Source: Welwitschia mirabilis (Eukaryota; Gnetophyta; Gnetopsida; Welwitschiales). Taken from it: a DNA stretch of 28,211 bases. The position numbers were made by a program, and so were the translations under genes. This document shows, piece by piece, positions 9,563 through 19,190 of this stretch (position 1 is the stretch's first letter; the number at the start of each line of letters is the position of its first letter). The stretch lies in assembly GCA_051453625.1 (NCBI GenBank), contig JBOZIK010000001.1, forward strand, positions 27,032,380 through 27,060,590. The letters are read 5' to 3'. The notes beneath the pieces were generated by a model. It did not search any database. It saw only the letters and a list, made by a program, of their open reading frames with translations, and was not told the origin of the DNA.

Positions 9563-9580
9563 TGGCATTATTGTCAAGGA
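9563..9580 (+). promoter_or_regulatory. Primer binding site of E1, decayed tRNA-Asp match
   Basis: TGGCATTATTGTCAAGGA starts three bases after the LTR end. The expected plant tRNA-Asp(GTC) complement is TGGCGCCGTTGCCGGGGA. All seven differences are G-to-A or C-to-T transitions. Confidence 0.75.
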
Positions 9581-10049
9581 AGACCATAAGGAGCTAAGAG
9601 AATTATTACTAACTAGATAAGTATCTTAAATCTTCTATTTAGTTTATCTATGTAATTGGTATTATATTTTTTCTACCTTAGGGGAAGATAGGTTTATTTC
9701 TGCAATTTAATTTCCTACAATTTTTTTGTGTTTTTCTTAAAATAACTTGTCATATTTCTTATCATTCCCATAACCTAAGAGGGCAATAGTCTGAAATTTT
9801 TTTTTGCATTTTTGTTTTTTCTTGAATTATCTTTTTTGTAAAATAAATCTTCTATCATCCTTTCTATCATCCCCATGACTATATAGATGATAGTTTGCAT
9901 TTTTTTGTTTGAGTTTCTATAATTTTGGATTTTTCATTTACTATGATCATCATCCTGCTTGTTGTCCTCATGACTAAATAAACAATGGTCTATTATATTT
10001 TATTTCTCTATTTTATTAGTTATTTAAGCATGTAGGGATATAGTGAATA
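9581..10049 (+). other. Leader of E1
   Basis: No coding signal. T-rich, with a module pair at 9851-9893 and 9941-9990 shortly before gag, matching the pair in the leader of E3. Confidence 0.7.
9851..9990. repeat. Palindromic module pair in the leader of E1
   Basis: 9851-9893: CTATCATCCTTTC..CATCCCCATGAC..AGATGATAG. 9941-9990: ATCATCATCCTGC..TTGTCCTCATGAC..AACAATGGTC. Starts are 90 bp apart; in E3 the pair is 89 bp apart. Confidence 0.75.
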
Positions 10050-11407
10050 CTGGTAAGAAGATGAAATATCAGAGAGAATAAAACTTAATTGAAGAAAATA
10101 TCAGAGAAGAATTAATCGACTTTGACTTAAATCCAAGTATACACACCCTAGGTATGCAAATTCCCAAAATTAAAAAAGAAAATTTTTTTGCTTTTATTAT
10201 TTTAGAATTTTATTTTGCAAAAGAAAATTATAGTGTAGAAGGAGATCATATTGTTTCTTTGATAATATTAAATACTTAAAAAGTGTCACAAAAACAAAAG
10301 CAAGTAGCTTCTTCTAACACTCTAATCGTAATAGGAACTTCTTCTTCAAATGCAAATGTTACACCTAGGGATATAATTACTAATAGAAAATATAAAATTC
10401 AAAATACTTTTGATTTACCTCCTCGAGATAATGTAGAATTAAGAAATTTAAGTTCTTACTCAATCTTTTCGAGGAAACTAAAAGAAGATCCTTTTCAATG
10501 TCTAGCTAATATAAAGCAACTTGTGCTTACATCAGAAAATGGGAAAAAAACATATTAGTGATTATACATATATGAAGTATTTATAATCATGAAGTCAAAT
10601 GCAAGAAGTATTTATTAAAATATTTTTAAGTGAAAGTACTATAAGAAAGAGAAGAAAAGAAGCAACCAACTTCTAACAATAACCTCATAAAGATTATACA
10701 ATCACTTATGAATATTTTATAATTACTAGTCATTCCAATCCTATTGATGAATTTTGTAAGAAAGAACTAGTAAATTATTTTTATAGTGGATTGAATGCTT
10801 CAACCAAACAACTTGTAGACTTTTCTTATGGAGGAAACCTATTGAACTTAAGCTTAGATGATGCTTGGAGTGTGCTACAAAATCTAGTAGAAATAAGTTA
10901 AACTTGGTTTAAGCCCACTAAGAAAAACTGTACTATATGACAAATTTTAAAAGACCTAAAAGAGGTAATACATGAAAAGAAAGAAGAAAGGGAGGATTCA
11001 ACTAATTTGATAAAAGATTTTACTACTACTTTAGAGAAGTATATTGAAATGATAGTTGACACAAAAGTTATTAAGAATGAACCCTCAAATTCTAATTGTG
11101 ACTTTATAAAGATGATTCTCATCCAACAAAAGAATGTCCCTTATTACCAAATTGTAAAGAAAAAATGTTTGAGGAAGTGTGTGCCTTTAAACAAAGAACT
11201 CCTAACTTTAAGAATTAATCACCATTTCAACAAAGACCAAGTGAAAAACCTCAATGAAAACCATTTGAAAATAGATTTAATAATTCCAACTTCTAATCAA
11301 GTTCTCAACAAAATTTGAATGATTCCTGTAGAGAATCCATTGAGGAAATGAGAAAAGTGCAAGAGAAAACTAATAGCAACATTGAGAATTTAGTTAATGT
11401 TCTTTAA
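10050..11407 (+). pseudogene. gag: gag of E1 (capsid and zinc-knuckle region), decayed
   Basis: The structural polyprotein of the retrotransposon particle. The start is judged from E3, whose ATG at 27535 aligns with CTGGTAAGAAG at 10050, so the start codon is lost; KYQRE follows in both. Further on are LPPRDNVELRNL and SYSIFSRKLKEDPFQ (10428-10497), the gag-domain stretch FYSGLNASTKQLVD (about 10775-10822), and LDDAWSVLQNLVE. The nucleocapsid knuckle starts with Cys at 11097-11099, has His at 11120-11122 and Cys at 11135-11137. The first interval is one base short of CX2CX4H, so a 1-bp deletion breaks the knuckle. The last stretch, IEEMRKVQEKTNSNIENLVN, is probably a coiled coil. Several stops and at least three frame changes make it non-functional. 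Confidence 0.8.
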
Positions 11408-11829
11408 TAAATAATGCTTGCCAATCAAAGACTAGAAGGGTCCCTTTCTTCCCAACCAATACCCAACCCAAACGAAGTTAGGAGAGACTTAAAAATCATA
11501 ATAAGAAGTGAAAAATATATAACACCTCCTACCCATGAGGTTTTAACTTCTAAACAAAATGAAGCAATTAAGAAAGATGATGTAGAAATCTTAGACTCTT
11601 ATAACCTTTCTTTCACATCATCTACTAAATCCTCCATCAAATATAATAAGGGAAGAAATTATTCACTTCTTAATTTGATATATTAAATACAAATCCCACA
11701 TTTGATGAATACTTAAAAGCCTTAATGCAAGAAGTCAACATCAACCTTCCCTTTTAGAAACTCTTGCAAGAAAATCCTAAATATTATAAGTTATTAAAGG
11801 ACTTAGTGAGAAGAAAGTAAAAACATGTC
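11408..11829 (+). pseudogene. gag-protease linker of E1, decayed
   Basis: An open stretch at 11414-11686 (QRLEGSLSSQPIPNPNEVR, then SEKYITPPTHEV) followed by QNPKYYKLLKDLV-like residues near 11770-11810. This order, a Gln/Pro-rich linker ending just before KCPKFKDL, is usual before the protease in Athila/Tat elements. E2 has the same linker at about 23690-24000. Confidence 0.65.
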
Positions 11830-12360
11830 ATCCCTAATAAAGTCTTTCTTACCCAATCTCTTTCCAACTTAGTAATGAAAAAATGTCCCAAATTCAAAGA
11901 TCTTAAGGCTACAACTGTTAGTATTACCTTAGAGGAAAACAAAAAAATTAGGAAATCTTTGATTAACATAGGTGCAAGTGTAAACATCATGCCTCTTCAT
12001 ATATGTAAAAGACTTAGGTTAGAAAGCAAAGTTGAACCTACACCTATCATCTTAGAGCAGCTGATACCATAATCAAAAAACCTTTAAGAATCATTAAAAA
12101 TTTAGTCATCCAAATTGAGAAACCTTTTTATCCCATTGATGTTGTTGTAATTAAAATGGAGTATGATGGAGAGTATCCACTACTTCTAGAAAGAGCCTTT
12201 CATGCTACAGCCCATTGTATTATTGACACTCGATCAAGAATAATAAGATACCACTTTAACAACAAAATAATTATCATTAAAGTCTTTAATGCTACTAAAA
12301 AAGACACAGGAACTAGTTTTAAAATTGAAGATGAATTGAGACCAACTTTATTTTTATAAC
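11830..12360 (+). pseudogene. Aspartic protease of E1, active-site Asp replaced by Asn
   Basis: The retropepsin that cuts the gag-pol polyprotein. Open from 11875: KCPKFKDLKATTVS, then ENKKIRKSLINIGASVNIMP. The family motif is D(L/I)GA; here the codon at 11965-11967 is AAC, giving Asn. After a frame break near 12070 the domain continues as PIDVVVIKMEYDGEYPLLLE and HATAHCIID, where the family usually has LGRPFLATA..ID. Ends at 12358. E2 has the same Asn at the same place. Confidence 0.8.
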
Positions 12361-12510
12361 ACTGATCCATAGAAGAGAAATTAATTATGCTACATGAGTT
12401 AACTTTGTATGATAACCCAATTGACATAGACTATCTTGAATCTAAGGATGAAATTTTTGAAGATGAAGAAGAAGTCCGCTATCTTTACTCAATAGAAAAT
12501 ATTTTTGAAG

Positions 12511-12555
12511 AGTGTCGTCCCTTGTACGTTGTCTGCATGATACATAGGATGATAG
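12511..12555. repeat. Palindromic module inside the pol reading frame of E1
   Basis: AGTGTCGTCCCTTG..GTTGTCTGCATGAT..AGGATGATAG. It is read through in the pol frame without a stop until just after its end. E2 has a copy at the equivalent place (24754-24798). Confidence 0.75.
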
Positions 12556-12635
12556 ATTAACTTAACACCCATGAGCTTAAGAAGTTACCCAAAGGTCTAA
12601 AATACATCTTTTTATCTGAAAATAAAATAAAACCT

Positions 12636-12669
12636 CTGATAATTAGTGATATCTGATAATTAGTGATAT
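12636..12669 (+). repeat. Perfect 17-bp tandem duplication
   Basis: 12636-12652 and 12653-12669 are identical. The length is not a multiple of three, so it breaks the pol frame. Being perfect, it is younger than most other damage. Confidence 0.9.
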
Positions 12670-12690
12670 TCTTATGACCTCACTCTTAGG

Positions 12691-13470
12691 ATCAAAGAAA
12701 GATGCCTTTGCTTGAACACATAAAGACTTAGACGTCATTCCTCTTTCCATAATTTAACATAAAATCTATTTTGAAGACAATGCCAAACCTATTAGGTAAC
12801 CCTAAAAAATACTGAATCTAGCCCTTAAATAAATTGTCAAGAATGAAATCATTAAACCTATGAATGCTAGAATTATTTATGCCATATATAATAGTGAATA
12901 GATTAGTCCTTTAATAGTAGTGCCAAAAAAAGGAGGAAAATGTGCACCAACTTTAGAAAACTCAATGAGGTCACCAAAAAGGATCATTGTACTTTACCCT
13001 TTCTTGATCAAGCTCTTCATAGAATTAAAGGTTATTCTTATTATTATTTTCTTGATGGGTATAGTAACTATAATAAAATTTACATAGCAAGCGAAGACAA
13101 GGCTAAAGTCACCTTTACATCTTCATTTGGAATCTTTGCTTTCAAACAAATATCATTTGGACTTTGCAATACCCTAGAACTTTCCAACAAGCCATGATGG
13201 GAATATTTTCTAATATGATAGAAGATTACATAGAAATCTTTATGAATGATTTCTCCATCTTTAGTGATACTTTCAAATAAATTATACTGAGATTAGAAAA
13301 AGTCCTTGATTAATGTATTGAAAGTGGGTTACACTTAAATTGGAAAGATAGTTTCTTCCTTGTCCAACATGGAATTGTTTTAGATTACTACATTTTAAAA
13401 AAAGGGATTAGGATAAATCCCACAAAAGTAGATATTATTAAAAATCTTAATCTTCTAATAAATGTTAAAT
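12691..13470 (+). pseudogene. Reverse transcriptase of E1, catalytic motif damaged
   Basis: Copies genomic RNA to DNA. In order: NEIIKPMNARIIYAI (about 12840), ISPLIVVPKKGGK, CTNFRKLNEVTKKDH (12943), FLDQALHRIKGYSYY, FLDGYSNYNKIYIA with the first catalytic Asp codon GAT at 13054-13056, and FTSSFGIFAFKQISFGLCN. After a frameshift near 13180 comes FQQAMMGIFSNMIEDYIEIF. The YxDD-type motif reads FMNDFSIF, with the first Asp changed to Asn at 13245-13247. The C-terminal part (DYYILKKGIRINPTKVDII) runs into the duplicated block described separately. Confidence 0.85.
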
Positions 13471-13985
13471 AAGTTAGATTTTTCCTTGGACATTCCAGTT
13501 TCTATTACTGATTCATTTATGACTATGATAAAACTTGTAACTCTTCAATCTCTACTTAAAAAAGATGTCAAATTTGAGTGGTCTAATTTATGCCAATTTA
13601 CTTTTAAAACTCTTAAGGATAAAATTTCTTCTAAACCTATTATCATGAGTCTTGATTGGAATAAAGACTTCCTTGTCCAACATGAAATTGTTTTGGATTA
13701 CTATATTTCAAAAGAAGGGATAGGATGGACTCCACAAAAGTAGATATCATTAAAAATCTTAATCCTCTAACAAATGTTAAATAAGTTATACTTTTCTTTA
13801 GACATTACAGTTTCTATTGTCGACTCATTTATGGCTATGCTAAAACTTGTAAATANNNNNNNNNNTCTGCTTGAAAAAGATGTCAAATTTGAGTGGTCTA
13901 ATTCATGCCAATTTACTTTTAAAACTCTTAAAGATAAAATATCTTCTAAACCTATTATCATGAGTCCTAATTGGAACAAAGACTT
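13359..13985 (+). repeat. Tandem duplication, about 313 bp, of the RT/RNase H junction of E1
   Basis: 13359-13671 and 13672-13985 are diverged copies. Both start CTTGTCCAACATG, contain TTAAATAAGTTA, GATGTCAAATTTGAGTGG and AAACCTATTATCATGAGTC, and end at TGGAATAAAGACTT or TGGAACAAAGACTT. Only the second continues into RNase H. The second contains a 10-N gap (13856-13865). The period is about 313 bp, not a multiple of three. The two units differ at several percent of positions. Confidence 0.8.
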
Positions 13986-14447
13986 TGAACTTATGTGTAA
14001 CATAAGCAACATTGTTGTAGGGGAGGTTCTCGATCAAAAATATGAGAATGGATTCAAAGTCATATCTTACCTTAGCAAAACTTTGACAAGTATCTAATCC
14101 AACTACACTACCACTAAGAGAGAAATGCTTGTTATCATCTTTTTCTTGGACCATCTTCAACACTACCTTCTTGGTTTTCACATCAATATCTACATGGACA
14201 CGTAGCCATTTATTATCTCATGATAAAGAAATATTCGAGTGCCAAACTTATTAGATGGATCTTTTTAATGGAAGAATTTAGTCTTACCATCATTAATAAG
14301 GCTGGAAAACATAATAGTATCACTGATAATATTTCTCAAACTATTTGTCCCATTGATAAAAAACCTATTAATGACTCCTTTCCTAATGAGAAACTCTTTG
14401 CAATTAAACAACTATATGCTATTTCTTCTTCTTACCCTACTCCTTGA
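13866..14447 (+). pseudogene. RNase H of E1, first catalytic Asp replaced by Asn
   Basis: Removes the RNA strand during reverse transcription. KDVKFEWSNSCQFTF and PIIMSPNWNKDFELM lead to the motif that is normally (M/T)(C)DAS. Here it reads MCNISN, with AAC at 13999-14001. Then KVISYLSKTL, SNYTTTKREMLVII with the conserved Glu kept, HYLLGF and IYMDT. The frame from 14220 gives SSAKLIRWIFLMEEFSLTII and AGKHNSITDNIS, the usual end of this domain (LIRW..LLQEF, then NVVADHLS). Stops at 14095 and around 14205-14220. Confidence 0.8.
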
Positions 14448-16272
14448 TATGCTGACATCATCAATTATCTAGTGACTATGAAAACTCCTCAACATTGGAA
14501 TCATAATCAATGAAAAACTTAGTGACTATGAGTGAAATGAGCCATACCTTTATAGACATTGCAAAGATCAAATTACGCATAAACGTATGTGTGAATGTGA
14601 AACTTTAGAAATTTTAAAACTTTACCATGGTGGGGTTTATGGGGGATACTTTAATGGCTAAAAGATATCATGAAAATTCTTCACTTTGGTTTCTATTGGT
14701 TAACTCTTTTTAAATATTGATTTGACTTTTCTCAGAAGTGTGATGCTTGTTAATGTTATGGTATCCTCATTCGTTCTCATGATATGCCCCTCAATTCTAT
14801 ACTTGAATGTGAGCCTTTTAATTGTTAGGAAGTTGACTTTGTAAATCCAATTTCGCCACCTTTAAATGAAAAAATTATATTTTAGTAGCTATGGATTATG
14901 TCATTAAGTGGGTTGAAGCTGTTCTTACCACCAAAGATGATGCCCAAACTGTTTGTAACTTTGTTCAAACTCATATTTTTTAATTATTTGGATTTCCACA
15001 TATTATCTTTAGTNNNNNNNNNNNNNNNNNNNNNNNNNNNNNNNNNNNNNNNNNNNNNNNNNNNNNNNNNNNNNNNNNNNNNNNNNNNNNNNNNNNNNNN
15101 NNNNNNNNNNNNNNNNNNNNNNNNNNNNNNNNNNNNNNNNNNNNNNNNNNNNNNNNNNNNNNNNNNNNNNNNNNNNNNNNNNNNNNNNNNNNNNNNNNNN
15201 NNNNNNNNNNNNNNNNNNNNNNNNNNNNNNNNNNNNNNNNNNNNNNNNNNNNNNNNNNNNNNNNNNNNNNNNNNNNNNNNNNNNNNNNNNNNNNNNNNNN
15301 NNNNNNNNNNNNNNNNNNNNNNNNNNNNNNNNNNNNNNNNNNNNNNNNNNNNNNNNNNNNNNNNNNNNNNNNNNNNNNNNNNNNNNNNNNNNNNNNNNNN
15401 NNNNNNNNNNNNNNNNNNNNNNNNNNNNNNNNNNNNNNNNNNNNNNNNNNNNNNNNNNNNNNNNNNCAAACTGTTTGTAACTTTGTTCAAACTCATATTT
15501 TTTAATTATTTGGATTTCCATGTATTATCATTAGTGATTAAAAGATCCATTTCATTAATCACCTCTTTCAAAGATTTCTTCTATCCATTGATGTTGAACA
15601 TAGAGTTGCTTTTGCTTATCATTCTCAAATAAATGGTCTAGCTAAAAACACAAATAGAGAGATCAAGAAAATGCTTCAAAAATTAGTCTCTGTTAATAAG
15701 AAAACTTAGTTTTTTAAACTTAATAATGTTCTTTAGGCTTACCATACTACTTGGCATAAATATTTAGGTTTCTCATNNNNNNNNNNGTATAGTAAAGTGT
15801 GTGTTTTACCAGTTGATGTTTGCTATAATTCTTATTGTTCCATCCATCGACTAAATTTGTTGATTTGAATGAAAATTTTAAAACTTGTTTAGCCCAACTC
15901 AACCACTTAGATGAAAAATGTACTCATGCCCTTATCATTAACGTATTCATAAGACTCAAGCTAAGTTTTAACATGATAAAAAAATTATTCATAAATAGTT
16001 TAAACCTGGCCAACTTGTCTTGTTGTATAACACCTGAGTACACCTTTTACACAACAAGTTGACTTCTAAATGATTAGGTCCATATCTTATCAAAAAATTA
16101 TACTCGAATGACTCAGTTAAAATCTCTAATGTAAACACTAAAGAAATCCAAAAATTTAATGGATAAAGGTTAAAATTTTATGAGTCATTTTATGATAAAA
16201 GCTTGAACATGATAGAAGTACTTGTCTTGGAAGCCCCTATTCAAGAGGAGGGCCTTCTTTTTGCCATTATTT
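14448..16272 (+). pseudogene. Integrase of E1, decayed, with a 453-N gap
   Basis: Inserts the cDNA into the genome. The zinc-binding region shows EPYLYRHC (about 14541), LYHGGVYGGYFNG, ILHFGFYWLTLF and KCDAC (about 14735-14750). The core shows EVDFVNPISPP with the first Asp at 14835-14837, AMDYVIKWVEAVLTT (about 14890), FGFPHII with the second Asp at 15536-15538, and then AFAYHSQINGLAKNTNREIK. In that stretch the codon 15644-15646 is AAA (Lys), where the catalytic Glu of GQAE is expected. The end shows AYHTTWHKYLGFS, VCVLPVDV and FNG.RLKFYESF (about 16157-16190). A probable stop is TAA at 16270-16272. Many stops and frameshifts. Confidence 0.8.
14945..15535 (+). repeat. 69-bp near-identical flanks of gap 15014-15466
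   Basis: 14945-15013 and 15467-15535 are the same integrase segment (CAAACTGTTTGTAACTTTG to ATTATCTTTAGT or ATTATCATTAGT) with three or so differences. Reading straight from the left copy into sequence after the right copy gives a normal integrase, so the gap is probably not real sequence missing from the element. Confidence 0.85.
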
Positions 16273-17983
16273 AAATTCTTTCTTAACTTATTTCTTTGGT
16301 TAACATCATGTTATCACTTAAACATCTTTAACTTAACATCTATATTTACTTATAAAGTTTCCATGATGAGTAAGATTTTACTTAGGCATTTACAATGATA
16401 AAATTAGCTTAATCTAATTTTCAGACATTTAGATGTCTATGAAATTAATCATAATGTCCTACCACAAGTTCCCCAGGGTAAATATTCCCATGAGGGGCCT
16501 TTGGTAGTGTGATATAGTAGTTGTAGGAACTTTACTGGGAGTTCAGTTAGCCATGCTATACTGGTCCTTACTTCTCTTATAGTGGTTGCACTCTTCTCAT
16601 CATAAAAAAATAAATCACTTTTTTTATTTATTTATTTTCAATACTTTCACATGATCACTCTACTTTTTAAATTTTAGTATTTGTTTTAACATGGTAGCTT
16701 ATAAGTCCCTGTATTTTAATAGCTTTTTATCTTATCATTCATTGTTTGATAACATTATTATACTTGACATCGTTATAATCATTTCCTAATTAAGTATAAT
16801 TTTATGAATTTATACATTATATTATACATCATTAATCAAGTGATTTTATGATTGTTGCTATGGGAATTTTTTAGGTTAGCATTTAGGGTAATAAAGTAAT
16901 CTTATTCATATTCCTAGTTGTCCATTCTTATTTTTTTCTTTTGTTATTTTTTTGAAATTTTTTAAGATTATTTCCTTCTACTTTTTCAACATCATACCAT
17001 GGACCTAATCATTTTCTAGTTTCTTGTGATGCTAGAGGATTCTTATTTCTTTCTGGTAGGTTTTCTTAATCTAATAAGTTCTATCTTTTCATGCATTTAG
17101 GCACATTTGAGGTACATTTGAGTATTAATTTTCCCTTAGTGCATTTGCCTCTACTATCATGTTCCACTTATCCATCATACATTTGCTTTTTAGGCTATTT
17201 ATTTGTTTTCTTTCTCAAGTCACTCTCTTCTTTCCATTGCATTCCTGCCTTTTCTAGTTTTCTAACTTTTTCAGATTTTACTTTTCTCTCCAAAATCAGC
17301 TATTTTGGATTTTTCCTTCCTCCTCCGTCATCCTCATGATAGAGGGAATGACATCTTTTTCTGTGTATAATGTAATTCTGGACATCTTGCTTCTCCTATG
17401 AGGGGGTAGGACATCTTTCTGGGTTTTAATCTATTATGATCATCACAAAGTTTACAAATTATTATCTTTCATAGTTTAATTTGATGATGGGTTGTTTTGG
17501 ATGAATTCTTCAAGTAATTTGAATAAATTTGTGAGCATTCATACAATTTATCATGCAAAATCCAATAGCACTTTCATATGTTTCTCTATAGTCATGTTTG
17601 TTTAATCATCTAAATTATGCTACATTTATTATTTTTCCTTGCTTGTTGATGATACTAATGAATTTTAAAATATCATGTTCTAAAATAACATTACTTAAGC
17701 TATCATGATGGTCCATTGCCATTGTTCTATATTATGCATATGTAATTTCACTTTTATGAGCCATCAACTTATATTTTATAATTTCTATATGTGTATTGCA
17801 TTCATTCTATAATGACATGATTAAGTAAGGGGATTAGGAAATTTTTTCCAGTACTTGTATTAATTACCTATCAATAATATCATCTTTTATGAACTTAATT
17901 TACATCTTGCAGGTATTGTTTTTAACTTAGACAAATTAGCTCATAATCTAGTTTATCACTTACTTTATCAGGGACTAATAAGA
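16273..17983 (+). other. Post-pol untranslated region of E1
   Basis: No convincing gene. 16440-16620 aligns with X at 19555-19720 and with E0 at 3623-3690 (TTAGCCATG.., CTTATAGTGGTTGCACTC). A module pair lies at 17321-17415. The 82-residue frame at 17091-17339 is hydrophobic low-complexity and runs into the first module, so I do not call it. No extra ORF like that of E0 is present. Confidence 0.6.
17321..17415. repeat. Palindromic module pair in the post-pol region of E1, decayed
   Basis: 17321-17355: TCCTCCGTCATCCTCATGAT..GGGAATGACATC. 17381-17415: GACATCTTGC..CTCCTATGAGGGGG..AGGACATC. Starts are 60 bp apart, as in E0 (58 bp). Confidence 0.6.
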
Positions 17984-17995
17984 CTAAGTAGGGGG
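17984..17995 (+). promoter_or_regulatory. Polypurine tract of E1
   Basis: CTAAGTAGGGGG lies directly before the 3' LTR. This is the plus-strand primer site and the best-kept one in the window. Confidence 0.75.
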
Positions 17996-18230
17996 TTATA
18001 TTACGATGCCTTTTGTGGGAATTTGATTGTGTATTTTAAATACTTTTATAAGACATTCATACAGGTTTTGATGCAATCGTGATGATATGAAGAATTGATA
18101 GGATGATCAACAAAACATGTGATACTTAGCATTTTTGGCTATTTCTTAGGCTTCTTCTGATACTTCAGAATTGGAAGAAGGACTTTACAATGCAAAAAAT
18201 GATTTAACTTATACAAAAGAGTAAAACAAG

Positions 18231-18492
18231 GTCATTGTCCTCATAGTCATCCCCACGACACCCAAGACAACCAGACTGCTAATGTGAACAGAAGCCTGCA
18301 GCACCTATAATAGTATATGAGGCACATGATGATAGGGCATTATCTGCATAGTTGTCTAGATGACAGATAGGATGAGGAATCAAGACTATGCATAGGAAAC
18401 CCATGAGGCTGACAGCAGCACATGGAACACTACTCAAGCTATTAAGGTGGTGTTGTTTCCTTTGTCATGTGGACAACAGATAGGACGACAAC
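18231..18492. repeat. Palindromic module array in U3 of LTR B' (3 copies)
   Basis: 18231-18272: GTCATTGTCCTCATAGTCAT..CACGACA..AAGACAACC. 18338-18377: CATTATCTGC..GTTGTCTAGATGACAG..AGGATGAGG. 18451-18492: TGTTGTTTCCTTTG..GTGGACAACAG..AGGACGACAAC. Starts are 107 and 113 bp apart. Confidence 0.8.
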
Positions 18493-18609
18493 TATTTTTT
18501 CATTGTTGTAAAAAATTTCATTATAAATGGGGTTAAATGGCCCATGTGGATCGTTAGGATTTCTATTTCCCATTTTAATGTTTTGCCTTTAAATTCCTCA
18601 ATTGAAAAT

Positions 18610-18619
18610 CTATAAATAT
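18610..18619 (+). promoter_or_regulatory. TATA box of LTR B'
   Basis: CTATAAATAT, about 100 bp before the conserved R-region motif. The 5' LTR copy reads TCTATAATTA at 8781. It is the probable core promoter of the element. Confidence 0.6.
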
Positions 18620-19097
18620 CCTTCTCATCCTTCATTTCCATCTCATCTTTTGTACCCAATACTTGTGACCAAGGATTAAAAGGCAAGAGATCCATTTCAT
18701 GCTGCAGAAAGGAGTCTTCTTGATGTTAGGCTATGTCTCTCTCATTGAGATGCTATTGTTCTAATTTATAGGTGGATGTTATTTTGATTTCCATTTGGAT
18801 TAATATAATTTCCTCTTTTATTTTAATATTGTACATGTTTCTTATGATTTAAGTTAGTCATAATTAGTGATAAGCTTTAATTTATTTAGATCATAAGGGT
18901 AAACTTTTTTAAGGTTGATCTTGATTAGTAGTAGTAGATTTATATTGCTTTCTATTTCCTTTCATATTACATTTTAAGTCTTACTTAAATAGATCTCATA
19001 GTTTATATTGATTAAGAACTAGTAAATACTCTTTTTATTTGATATAAGTTATTGAGAACTAGTCTATGCAATAGAAAGACTAGGATCTAAGTAAGAT

Positions 19098-19190
19098 TTA
19101 TTTCCATTTCCATTTCTATTTCCATTTTCATTTTCATTTGCTTTCCATTTCCATTCACTTGCATTTCATTTCTATTTAAGCATTGCATTT
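19098..19190 (+). repeat. CATTTC/CATTTG hexamer repeat block in the 3' LTR of E1
   Basis: Counterpart of 9270-9362. The order of CATTTC, CATTTT and CATTTG units differs between the two. Confidence 0.85.

Larger units (their letters stand above)
12361..12690 (+). pseudogene. Protease-RT spacer of E1 with one module and a 17-bp tandem duplication
   Basis: Acidic spacer (LESKDEIFEDEEE) leading to ENIFEECRPLYVVCM, which is the translation of the palindromic module at 12511-12555, and then to HELKKLPKGLKYIFL, the conserved stretch before RT. At 12636-12669 the 17-mer CTGATAATTAGTGATAT is present twice in tandem, which shifts the frame. Confidence 0.7.

Noticed and set aside
17091-17339. 82-residue frame in the post-pol region of E1
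   Set aside because: Low-complexity hydrophobic translation of T-rich DNA that runs into a palindromic module; no counterpart in E0 or X.
18492-18695. 67-residue minus-strand frame in LTR B'
   Set aside because: It is antisense to the LTR promoter region and broken in the other LTR copy at 8756; treated as chance.
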